Shown here: positions 1 through 5,859 of the stretch, in pieces | Position numbering within the stretch: position 1 is the stretch's first letter | Layout: every line of letters starts with the position of its first letter | NCBI GenBank assembly: GCA_021790495.1 | Contig: JAJYGZ010000179.1 | Location: forward strand, 613 to 7,278 | Length of the DNA: 6,666 nt | DNA from: Actinomycetes bacterium | Lineage (GTDB): Bacteria; Actinomycetota; Acidimicrobiia; Acidimicrobiales; Acidimicrobiaceae | Direction of reading: 5' to 3' | Notes under the pieces: generated by a model | What the model was told of the DNA's origin: nothing | Seen by the model: only the letters and a program-made list of their open reading frames with translations | Database searches by the model: none | Position numbers and translations under genes: made by a program

Positions 1-1
1 G

Positions 2-481
2 GCTCATCGCTGCCTCCCGTTAGCCTCCCGCGTGCGGCGCCGGGCGGCGCCCGCCATGATGCCGCCTCTGCGGCACGTGCACGCCGTCTCGGCAGGTCCG
101 GCGGCCGGCGACGAGTGGGACGAGGTCAGAAGGTTCGACGAACTTCTCGGCGATGAGAGCTGGACTGTCGAACCGGAATTTCTACCGCCTTCACCTAGGC
201 CGATGCGGATAATCAAGATACGGGCCGGCGTATATGTGATTTATAGAACCTCAGTTGCTCCGCCGTTCTTTTTATCCACCATATTCGGGCGAGTTGGCTC
301 CATGAGATTTGGCGGATTCGACCGCGACCAACCCGACATCGCCGAGGCTGCCAGCGGGGAGGAACTCGGGGTAGCGGTTTCGGACCTGGTCGAGCGGGGT
401 TATATAACGGAGGCGGAATTGAGCGCGCTCTTTAATGCTGGAGTATTGACAAAGGAGGCGACGGCGCAATGGGTAGCTTGA
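2..481 (+). CDS. Hypothetical protein, 5' end uncertain and open at the left edge
   Basis: I do not recognise this protein. The frame is open from base 2 to the TGA at 479-481, so the gene may begin outside the window. Possible internal starts are GTG at 32, ATG at 56 or 59, and ATG at 203 (product beginning MRIIKIRAG), but none has a convincing ribosome binding site. The first 35 or so residues are rich in Arg, Ala and Pro and may not be translated. From about base 110 codon use looks protein-like. The last 35 residues look helical and acidic (VERGYITEAELSALF). There is no cysteine cluster, signal peptide or clear membrane span; one hydrophobic stretch (APPFFLSTIFG) lies mid-protein. The end overlaps the lipoyl-carrier gene by 13 bases, suggesting cotranscription and a role in the same system. 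Function is unknown, and the 5' part could instead be leader DNA. Confidence 0.5.
   Translation, partial: AHRCLPLASRVRRRAAPAMMPPLRHVHAVSAGPAAGDEWDEVRRFDELLGDESWTVEPEFLPPSPRPMRIIKIRAGVYVIYRTSVAPPFFLSTIFGRVGSMRFGGFDRDQPDIAEAASGEELGVAVSDLVERGYITEAELSALFNAGVLTKEATAQWVA
451..458 (+). promoter_or_regulatory. Strong ribosome binding site for the lipoyl-carrier gene
   Basis: AAAGGAGG lies ten bases upstream of the ATG at 469 and inside the end of the preceding frame. It is the best Shine-Dalgarno match in the window. It fixes the start of the lipoyl-carrier gene and suggests strong translation of the carrier. Confidence 0.8.
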
Positions 482-912
482 AAATTGAGGGCTATGAACT
501 AAGAAGTGGACTTTACTACGACTCGCTCGGTGATATGTGGGTTGCGGTGTCCGACGGAGTCGCCAAGGTGGGTTATGATCCGCTTGGGCTGGAGATAAAC
601 GGGACTTTGGCTCAGCTTGGCATAGCCAAGGTAGGTACCACCGTGATTCGCGGCGAAACGGTGGGATCGCTTGAGGCGGAGAAGTTCGTCGGCCCCATCG
701 TGTCGCCTTTGAGCGGCACCTTGGTCGAGGTAAACGAGGCAGTCCTTGGGGATGTCTCGCTGATGCATCAAGACCCTTACGGCGCCTGGGTGTTTGCAGT
801 TGCGATGTCGAACACCTCCGAGCTCGACGAGTTGGTTACCGGCGATGCGCTCGAAGAGTCGTTCGCCGAGCGTCTCACGGCCTATCGCCTCAAGGGCGTC
901 TTGGCCCGATGA
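469..912 (+). CDS. lbpA: GcvH-like lipoate-binding carrier protein (LbpA type)
   Basis: This 147-residue protein carries lipoate on one lysine and would act as a soluble swinging-arm carrier in the cytoplasm. The GcvH fold shows in sequence: a strand resembling HxWV near residue 24 (MWVAVSDGVAKVGYDPLG), a GTLAQLGIAKVG segment, and the attachment hairpin LEAEKFVGPIVSPLSG at 68-83. K72 lies eight residues before the Pro of SPLSG, the spacing of the lipoyl lysine in GcvH (ESVKA...PVSG). EVNEAV and HQDPYGAWVF follow, as in the GcvH family. The start at 469 is set by the Shine-Dalgarno at 451-458. The TGA overlaps the next ATG (ATGA, 909-912). Glycine-cleavage partners are absent, while a lipoate ligase and two radical SAM genes follow, so LbpA of sulfur-oxidising sHdr systems fits better than housekeeping GcvH. 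Family membership is well supported; the LbpA role rests on context. Confidence 0.85.
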   Translation: MGSLKIEGYELRSGLYYDSLGDMWVAVSDGVAKVGYDPLGLEINGTLAQLGIAKVGTTVIRGETVGSLEAEKFVGPIVSPLSGTLVEVNEAVLGDVSLMHQDPYGAWVFAVAMSNTSELDELVTGDALEESFAERLTAYRLKGVLAR

Positions 913-1883
913 CACTCATCGCACCATTTGAGGTCCGCCGGGAGAATTTTGACAATACGTTCGAGTTCTACGCCCCAGGTCTCAAGTCTTGGCAGACGAC
1001 CGAATGGGCGCCGAAGAATCCGCGCCGGTTTCTTCCCGTTTCGGTGACCGGTTCTGCTTGTGCGCTCAGCTGCGACCACTGCCAGACCAAGGTACTCCAA
1101 GGGATGATCTCGGTTCGAATGGGCGAGAACCTCTACGATGTCGCGGCCAAATTGAAGGCAAATGGCAGTGAGGGGCTTCTGGTGTCCGGAGGATCCACCA
1201 AAGGCGGCGGTGTCCCACTCGAGCGTCACCTCAAGCACGTGCGGCGCATTAAAGAAGAACTCGGGATGACAGTTATCGCACATTCCGGTGTCGTCTCGCC
1301 ACGGCTGGCTGACGCGTTGGCTACCTCTGGCGTGGACGGGGTAATGCTTGACATCATCGGCTCGGATGAGACCATTCGTGACGTCTATCACCTTGATCTC
1401 ACCACTGACGATTTTGATCGTTCTCTGGCGATGCTCTCAGAGGCCTCGCTGCGGATTATCCCTCACATTATTCTTGGCCTTCATTACGGCAAGTTTCTCG
1501 GAGAATACCGCGCGCTCGAGATGATCAGCAAGTATCCGGTATCGACCCTGATAATTGTTATTCTCACCCCGCTGGTATCGACTCCGATGGAGTTCGTTGT
1601 ACCTCCCTCCGTCGAAGAGGTGTCTAGCTTCTTCGGCGATGCGCGCGTGGCAATGCCAGAGACCCGTATCAATCTGGGATGCGCGCGGCCGATGGGCGCG
1701 ATAAAGGCCGAACTCGACATGGCGGCAATCGATCTTGGACTGAATGGCATGGCCTATCCTGCCGAGGGAACCATTGCGTATGCGGCATCCAAGGGCCTGG
1801 AGCCCAAGCTCTTTGAGTGGTGCTGTTCCATGAGTTGGGCTGGAAGCATTGCCGACGGTCTCTCGGAGGTCGTTCTCTCATGA
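909..1883 (+). CDS. Radical SAM protein, LipS-type lipoyl synthase component (probably LipS2)
   Basis: This 324-residue protein has the radical SAM cluster motif CxxxCxxC at C51, C55 and C58 (CALSCDHC), preceded by FLPVSVTG. A GGE-like SAM-binding loop follows at 92-102 (VSGGSTKGGGV). The barrel continues with VIAHSGVV, VMLDIIGSDETI and IPHIILGLHYG. C258 (LGCARPMG) and the pair C305-C306 (EWCCSM) could ligate a second iron-sulfur cluster, as reported for both LipS proteins. From memory it resembles the uncharacterised archaeal and bacterial family COG1856. LipS1 and LipS2 together insert two sulfurs into an octanoyl chain on the carrier: LipS2 acts first at C8, LipS1 then at C6. Position between the carrier and ligase genes supports this role. 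Which LipS it is cannot be settled here. The start is coupled to the upstream stop (ATGA), with only a weak AAGGG at 892-896. Confidence 0.78.
   Translation: MTLIAPFEVRRENFDNTFEFYAPGLKSWQTTEWAPKNPRRFLPVSVTGSACALSCDHCQTKVLQGMISVRMGENLYDVAAKLKANGSEGLLVSGGSTKGGGVPLERHLKHVRRIKEELGMTVIAHSGVVSPRLADALATSGVDGVMLDIIGSDETIRDVYHLDLTTDDFDRSLAMLSEASLRIIPHIILGLHYGKFLGEYRALEMISKYPVSTLIIVILTPLVSTPMEFVVPPSVEEVSSFFGDARVAMPETRINLGCARPMGAIKAELDMAAIDLGLNGMAYPAEGTIAYAASKGLEPKLFEWCCSMSWAGSIADGLSEVVLS
1865..1869 (+). promoter_or_regulatory. Ribosome binding site that sets the ligase start
   Basis: GGAGG ends ten bases before the ATG at 1880, whose ATGA overlaps the TGA of the preceding gene. This favours 1880 over the upstream GTG at 1817, which would place 21 unlikely residues inside the previous gene. 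Confidence 0.65.
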
Positions 1884-2983
1884 GCGCGCTGCTGGAGGTA
1901 TTTTACGATGCCGACGTCGACGCGGCCAGCGGCCTCGCTTTTGACGAGGCGATGGCCAATGAGTGCGCCGCTCGAGCTGTTCCGGGAGCAATGCTGCGCC
2001 TGTATAACTACAAGGACAACTGCGTGCTCGTGGGGCGCTTTCAGCGAATCGAGGCCGAGGTCGACTTGGCCAAGGCCGCGGCTCTCGGGGTTGACGTCAA
2101 CCGCCGTCCTACCGGCGGCGGGGCTATTCTGATGGGTTCGGGCCAGCTCGGCGTGGCATTTTGTGTGCCAGCGCAGCGCTTCGTATCGCCCAGAGCGGGG
2201 TTTTACCTCTTTTCTCAGGCGATTGTGGCCGCCCTCGCGTCGCTTGGCGTAGAGGCGTCGCTGCGCGGCAAGAACGACATCGAAGTCTCGGGTCGGAAGA
2301 TCGCGGGATTGGGTTTCTGCTTGAGCGAGGGCGGCCTGCTCTTTCACGCGAGCATCTTGGTGGACATTGATCTTCAGTTGATGGCGTCGCTGCTTCAGAT
2401 CCCACTCTCGAAACTGAGCGCCTATGGGCCCGGCGGTATCTCTGAGCGCATTACGACGCTGAATCGCGAATCTGGCACGTCTGTTGCTCCGGGTTCCCTT
2501 CAAGAGGCCATAGTGGGCGCCTTTGAATCCACCTTCGATCTTTTTGCCGAGGACTCGCAGGCGTCCGAGGCGCTGAAAGTGCGTGCCAAGGCTCTTGAGC
2601 ATGACAAGTACACCACCCAAGGATGGCTTTTTGACGGGGGGCGCGCCACCTCGGGCGAATTTCTCGCCGACTGCCGGAGCCGTCTGGGGACTCTGCGCCT
2701 GGTCGTCGCCAGTCAAGGCGGAGTGATCAAATCCGCAGTGGTGACCGGCGACTTCAACTCCGAATCCACCGCGTTTATCGCTCTAGAAGAAGCGTTGCGC
2801 TGGGTCCCGATAGAGGAATCGCTCCTTGAGAGGAGCATTTCGGATAACGGCGAGCTTGTGAATTTACTAGATCCCGCCGAGTTGGCCAAGGCGATTTGCG
2901 CCTCGCACGCCGCCTCGGGAAGCACCAGCGCGGGGCCGAGAAGAATCGGTTCCTGCTACATACCAGAGGAGAAGATCTCTTGA
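1880..2983 (+). CDS. Lipoate-protein ligase with fused LplA and LplB domains, sLpl(AB) type
   Basis: This 367-residue enzyme would activate lipoate or octanoate with ATP and attach it to the carrier lysine. The N-terminal biotin/lipoate ligase domain (about 1-225) has LRLYNYKDNCVLVGRFQ, then RRPTGGGAI at 75-83, matching the RRxxGGGxV lipoate-binding loop, and KNDIEVSGRKIAG at 131-143 with the family lysine at K140. About residues 230-340 match the LplB-like accessory domain: KYTTQGWLF at 243-251, then VVTGDF at 287-292. A single-chain AB ligase fits sLpl(AB) of the sHdr-linked lipoate pathway. The last 25 residues are low in complexity and unassigned. The start at 1880 is chosen from the ATGA overlap and GGAGG at 1865-1869. 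The TGA overlaps the next TTG (TTGA). LipB octanoyltransferase is less likely because of the C-terminal domain. Confidence 0.85.
   Translation: MSALLEVFYDADVDAASGLAFDEAMANECAARAVPGAMLRLYNYKDNCVLVGRFQRIEAEVDLAKAAALGVDVNRRPTGGGAILMGSGQLGVAFCVPAQRFVSPRAGFYLFSQAIVAALASLGVEASLRGKNDIEVSGRKIAGLGFCLSEGGLLFHASILVDIDLQLMASLLQIPLSKLSAYGPGGISERITTLNRESGTSVAPGSLQEAIVGAFESTFDLFAEDSQASEALKVRAKALEHDKYTTQGWLFDGGRATSGEFLADCRSRLGTLRLVVASQGGVIKSAVVTGDFNSESTAFIALEEALRWVPIEESLLERSISDNGELVNLLDPAELAKAICASHAASGSTSAGPRRIGSCYIPEEKIS
2965..2974 (+). promoter_or_regulatory. Ribosome binding site for a TTG start
   Basis: AGAGGAGAAG lies a few bases before TTG at 2980, whose last two bases are shared with the TGA at 2981-2983. 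No ATG in this frame occurs before the catalytic cysteines, so the site and the TTGA overlap together decide the start of the second radical SAM gene. Confidence 0.7.
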
Positions 2984-4104
2984 GCGTTATTGATGCGACG
3001 TCAAGTGCAGTTCACCTATCAAATCGCCGGACACGGACCGATTCCCAAATCTCCCCCGAATGGGTCCGTGTCTCGGCAGCTTCGGCGATCGCGCTGCAGT
3101 TCCGATCGGGACGCTTTTCGCGCGATTTCGAGTTCGGCGGCATCAACTTGCTGTTGAACTACGACGACGGCTGCCGTAGTGACTGCGCCTATTGCGGTCT
3201 CGCCCGTACGCGTCCGGGGGACTACGAGGACAAGTCGTTCATCCGGGTGGAGTGGCCGCTGCTAAAGACATCCGAGCTCGTTGATCGGATGGCGGGAAAA
3301 GAGTCAACCCTGACTCGGCTGTGCATCTCTATGGTTACCAGCCCGCTCGCTTATCGAGACACGGTGGAGATTACCAAGGAGATCCGCTCCAAGGTCAAGA
3401 CGCCGCTCTCGATTCTCGTAGCCCCCCCGACTCTGAATCGCCGGAAGCTCGAGCATTTTGCCGAGATCGGGGTAGACATGATCGGCGTCGGCCTTGATGC
3501 GGTTACCGAGGAGCTCTTCCGCTCGTTGCGAACCGATGTCCCCGCGGGGGGAGCCGGACTCTCTTGGGACAAGTATTGGTCCGTTGTCGATGACGCTCGT
3601 GATATCTTTGGCCCCTGGAAGGTCAACTGTCACACGGTCGTCGGATTGGGCGAAAGCGATGCCGATTTGATTGACATGTTCTATCGCCTCAAGGAGCGCG
3701 AGATCTTTCCCTATCTGTTCTGCTTCAATCCCGAACCAGATAGCAGGCTCGGCGAGCATCCCAAGTCGCCGATTTCGCGTTGGCGCCGGATCCAGCTTGC
3801 CAAGCACCTCATTGAAAAATACGACTACCGCCAAGAGGCCTTCGACTTTGACGATGAGGGAGCTCTAGTCCATATGGATGCCTCCAGCGAAGCGGTCGAA
3901 GGCGTCGTCGCGACAGCGGTGCCATTCATGACCGACGGCTGCCCTGGAGAGAACGGCGAGCCGGGCTGCACGCGGCCGTTCGGATCCTATAAACCAAGCG
4001 AGGAGTTCAGGGACTTCCCTTTCCTTCCCGATGGCTTTGACCTTGTTGATATCCGCCGGGAATTGAATCTAGAGAAGTTGCTGGCAAAAGGAGAGATGAT
4101 TTAG
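2980..4104 (+). CDS. Biotin-synthase-like radical SAM protein, LipS-type lipoyl synthase component (probably LipS1)
   Basis: This protein has 374 residues counted from the TTG start. CxxxCxxC is at C65, C69 and C72 (CRSDCAYCGLAR), preceded by GGINLLLNYDDG. Downstream come FIRVEWP at 88-93, then LSILVAPPTL, DMIGVGLDAV, NCHTVVGLGESD and FCFNPEPDSR, as in biotin-synthase-related radical SAM proteins (COG2516 type, from memory). Near the C-terminus, TDGCPGENGEPGCTRPFG supplies C321 and C330, good candidates for ligands of an auxiliary cluster. With the first radical SAM protein it would complete sulfur insertion into the carrier-bound octanoyl chain. LipS1 is reported to act on the 8-mercaptooctanoyl intermediate, but assigning LipS1 rather than LipS2 is tentative. 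A longer start at TTG 2896 would run 28 residues into the ligase gene and is rejected. The TAG stop directly abuts the etfB ATG. Confidence 0.78.
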   Translation: MSVIDATSSAVHLSNRRTRTDSQISPEWVRVSAASAIALQFRSGRFSRDFEFGGINLLLNYDDGCRSDCAYCGLARTRPGDYEDKSFIRVEWPLLKTSELVDRMAGKESTLTRLCISMVTSPLAYRDTVEITKEIRSKVKTPLSILVAPPTLNRRKLEHFAEIGVDMIGVGLDAVTEELFRSLRTDVPAGGAGLSWDKYWSVVDDARDIFGPWKVNCHTVVGLGESDADLIDMFYRLKEREIFPYLFCFNPEPDSRLGEHPKSPISRWRRIQLAKHLIEKYDYRQEAFDFDDEGALVHMDASSEAVEGVVATAVPFMTDGCPGENGEPGCTRPFGSYKPSEEFRDFPFLPDGFDLVDIRRELNLEKLLAKGEMI

Positions 4105-4875
4105 ATGAAGATAGTGGTTGCAATGCGCCAGATCGCGGACCTGGTCGAGGAGTTGGAGATCGACTCCGACGGCGTCGACATCGACCGCGAGTTTGTCAAG
4201 TTCGTATCCAACGAGTGGGACGAGGCGGCCCTCGAAGAGGCGCTGTGCCTCAAGGAGGCCCACGGCGGCGAGGTCACTGTCGTCGGCCTCGACGAGGTCG
4301 ACTTCGACCAATCCCTTTACGGTGCCCTCGCCAAAGGGGCCGATCGCGCGGTCAAGCTGACCGGAGATTTCGACGGCTGGACTTCGACCGCTTCGCGCGC
4401 CGCGATTCTGGCCTCCTGGCTCGGGGAGAACCAGTTCGACTTGGTGCTTACCGGCGTCCAGGCGGCTGACGATCTCGATGGACAGCTGGCGGGAATCCTA
4501 GGAGCTCGCCTTGGCGTGGCTCACGCCGCGGTCGTGGTTGGGGTTGAACCCGAGGGCGACAAGGTGAAGATCACCCAGGAGATCGGCGGCGGCACCACGA
4601 TTACCTCGCTGGCGGCGATGCCGCTGGTGTTGGGAATCCAAGCGGCCCGTCAGGCGCCGCGTTATGTGCCGATCTCAAGAATACGAGCGTCGATGGCCGC
4701 AGGCGGGATCGAAGAGGTAGCGGCCAGCGGAGGCGACAATATCGCTCAGCCCAAGGTGCGGCGCCTCTATGCGCCAGAGTCAAAGGGCGGGGCGACAATG
4801 ATCACTGGGAAGCCCGGTGACGTCGCGGCCAAGATCGTGGAACTAATCCGGTCTAAGGGACTTATCAACTCATAA
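4105..4875 (+). CDS. etfB: Electron transfer flavoprotein beta subunit
   Basis: This 256-residue protein is the AMP- or FAD-binding small subunit of the cytoplasmic Etf heterodimer, which passes electrons from flavin or iron-sulfur dehydrogenases to a quinone reductase. It opens with MKIVVAMRQIADL, where EtfB proteins have VCVKQVPDT. NEWDEAALEEALCLKE at 36-51 matches the NPxDxxAxEEALxLKE motif. TGVQAADDLDGQLAGILG at 116-133 is the nucleotide-binding loop (GxQAxDDxxxQ). RYVPISRIRAS at 186-196 fits the loop that reaches toward dehydrogenase partners. Length is normal. It starts immediately after the previous TAG, with AAAAGGAG at 4086-4093, so it belongs to the lipoate operon. The partner dehydrogenase is not in the window. 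Whether the second cofactor is AMP or a bifurcating FAD cannot be told by eye. Confidence 0.92.
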   Translation: MKIVVAMRQIADLVEELEIDSDGVDIDREFVKFVSNEWDEAALEEALCLKEAHGGEVTVVGLDEVDFDQSLYGALAKGADRAVKLTGDFDGWTSTASRAAILASWLGENQFDLVLTGVQAADDLDGQLAGILGARLGVAHAAVVVGVEPEGDKVKITQEIGGGTTITSLAAMPLVLGIQAARQAPRYVPISRIRASMAAGGIEEVAASGGDNIAQPKVRRLYAPESKGGATMITGKPGDVAAKIVELIRSKGLINS

Positions 4876-4880
4876 GGGGG
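4874..4880 (+). promoter_or_regulatory. Ribosome binding site for the etfA GTG start
   Basis: AAGGGGG overlaps the TAA stop of etfB and lies five bases upstream of GTG at 4886. It supports a GTG start for etfA and short-range coupling of the two subunits. Confidence 0.6.
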
Positions 4881-4885
4881 AAACG

Positions 4886-5854
4886 GTGCCTAATAACACC
4901 TCAAATGACGTCGTGGTGATCAGTGAAAAGATCGGCGGGGCAATTCCCGACGCGACATTCGAACTGCTAGGCAAGGGTAAAGAGATCGCGGCATCTCTTG
5001 GTGGCGAGCTCCATTGCGTCGTAGTGGGGACCGCTGATGGTTCCGACGCGCTCGGCGCCTGCGATCACCTTCATATCGTCGAAGGTTCGCTGCTCTTTCC
5101 CTACAACCCGCAGGGTTGGGAAGACGCGCTGCGCGGGGTTCTCGCTGAGATCAACCCGCGACTGGTTCTCACTTCGACTGGAACCGTCGGTCTGGATCTG
5201 GCTGGGTCGCTGGCGAGCTATTTGGGAGGCGTCGCCGCCTCTTACGTTGTCGATCTCGCCGTTGAGGGCTCAAGCGTCATATGCACCAGCCAACTCTACG
5301 GCGGCAAGCTAATGGCCGAAGCCGACCTGGGCGATACGGTCGCATGCCTAAGCGTTATCCCGGGTTCGTTCCCGGTCGAGGCCGGCCGTGGCAGCGGAAG
5401 CGCGGCGGTGGCCAAGCACGACCACGATTCTTCCAACGTCTCGATGGCTCATGTTTCTCTCAACGAACCAGAGCGCAGCGGCATCGACATTACCGCAGCT
5501 GAACTTTTGGTTTCGGTGGGTAGAGGTATCGGCGGTCAATCCAACATCGAGATGGTCCAAGAGCTTGCGGACGCGCTCGGTGTGCCGCTCTCGGCCTCTC
5601 GGCCCATTATCGACCAAGGATGGCTTCCCAAGTATCACCAGGTTGGAAAATCGGGAAAGAAAGTCAAGCCCAAGGTCTATCTTGCCCTTGGTATATCTGG
5701 AGCCCCGGAGCACCTCGAAGGTATGCGCAGCGCCGAATTGATCATTGCTTGCAACACCGACGCCGGCGCTCCCATCTTCGAAGTGGCCCACTACGGCACT
5801 ACCGTCGACCTTTTTGACCTGGTTCCTGAGATGATCGACTTGGTCGGGAGCTAA
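4886..5854 (+). CDS. etfA: Electron transfer flavoprotein alpha subunit
   Basis: This 322-residue large Etf subunit holds the FAD that exchanges electrons. The N-terminal alpha/beta domain (about 1-165) pairs with EtfB; TSTGTVGLDLAGSLASYLG at 97-115 matches the usual T..GRDLAPRLAARL region. A linker with His and Asp residues leads to the C-terminal FAD domain. Visible there are SVGRGIGG at 210-217, SASRPIIDQGW at 236-246 with R239 at the flavin-stacking arginine position, HQVGKSGKKVKPKVYLALG, ISGAPEHLEGM at 270-280 and N290 (IACNTDAGAPIFEVAHYG). These are the normal FAD-contacting motifs, and length is normal. The gene starts at GTG ten bases after etfB; the next gene starts five bases after its stop. 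It should form EtfAB with the preceding product and deliver electrons to the membrane protein downstream. Confidence 0.93.
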   Translation: MPNNTSNDVVVISEKIGGAIPDATFELLGKGKEIAASLGGELHCVVVGTADGSDALGACDHLHIVEGSLLFPYNPQGWEDALRGVLAEINPRLVLTSTGTVGLDLAGSLASYLGGVAASYVVDLAVEGSSVICTSQLYGGKLMAEADLGDTVACLSVIPGSFPVEAGRGSGSAAVAKHDHDSSNVSMAHVSLNEPERSGIDITAAELLVSVGRGIGGQSNIEMVQELADALGVPLSASRPIIDQGWLPKYHQVGKSGKKVKPKVYLALGISGAPEHLEGMRSAELIIACNTDAGAPIFEVAHYGTTVDLFDLVPEMIDLVGS

Positions 5855-5859
5855 AAGAT

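Noticed and set aside
401..408. TATATAAC as a promoter -10 box
   Set aside because: No -35 match lies 16-18 bases upstream, and it falls inside the upstream frame.
446..474. TTGACA at 446-451 as a promoter -35 box for the carrier gene
   Set aside because: No TATAAT-like box occurs 16-18 bases downstream; that region is already the start of the carrier coding sequence.
469..912. Housekeeping glycine cleavage protein H
   Set aside because: No gcvT or gcvP is adjacent and the lipoyl-lysine flank differs; the neighbours are a dedicated lipoate-assembly set.
1754..2716. Long minus-strand frame of 320 codons antisense to the ligase
   Set aside because: It lies wholly opposite strong coding sequence of the first radical SAM and ligase genes and shows no recognisable motif; it is a shadow of GC-rich codons.
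2896..2979. Upstream TTG extension of the second radical SAM gene
   Set aside because: It would overlap the ligase C-terminus by 88 bases, while a TTGA junction with a good ribosome binding site exists at 2980.
3304..3834. Minus-strand frame of 176 codons
   Set aside because: It is antisense to the second radical SAM gene, with no ribosome binding site or family motif.
2980..4104. Biotin synthase BioB
   Set aside because: It lacks the usual BioB motif order and has C-terminal TDGCPG...GC cysteines; no other biotin gene is present.
384..4151. Shared 12-base stretch gacctggtcgag near 382 and near 4138
   Set aside because: Both copies encode DLVE in separate genes; a chance match in GC-rich codons, not a repeat element.
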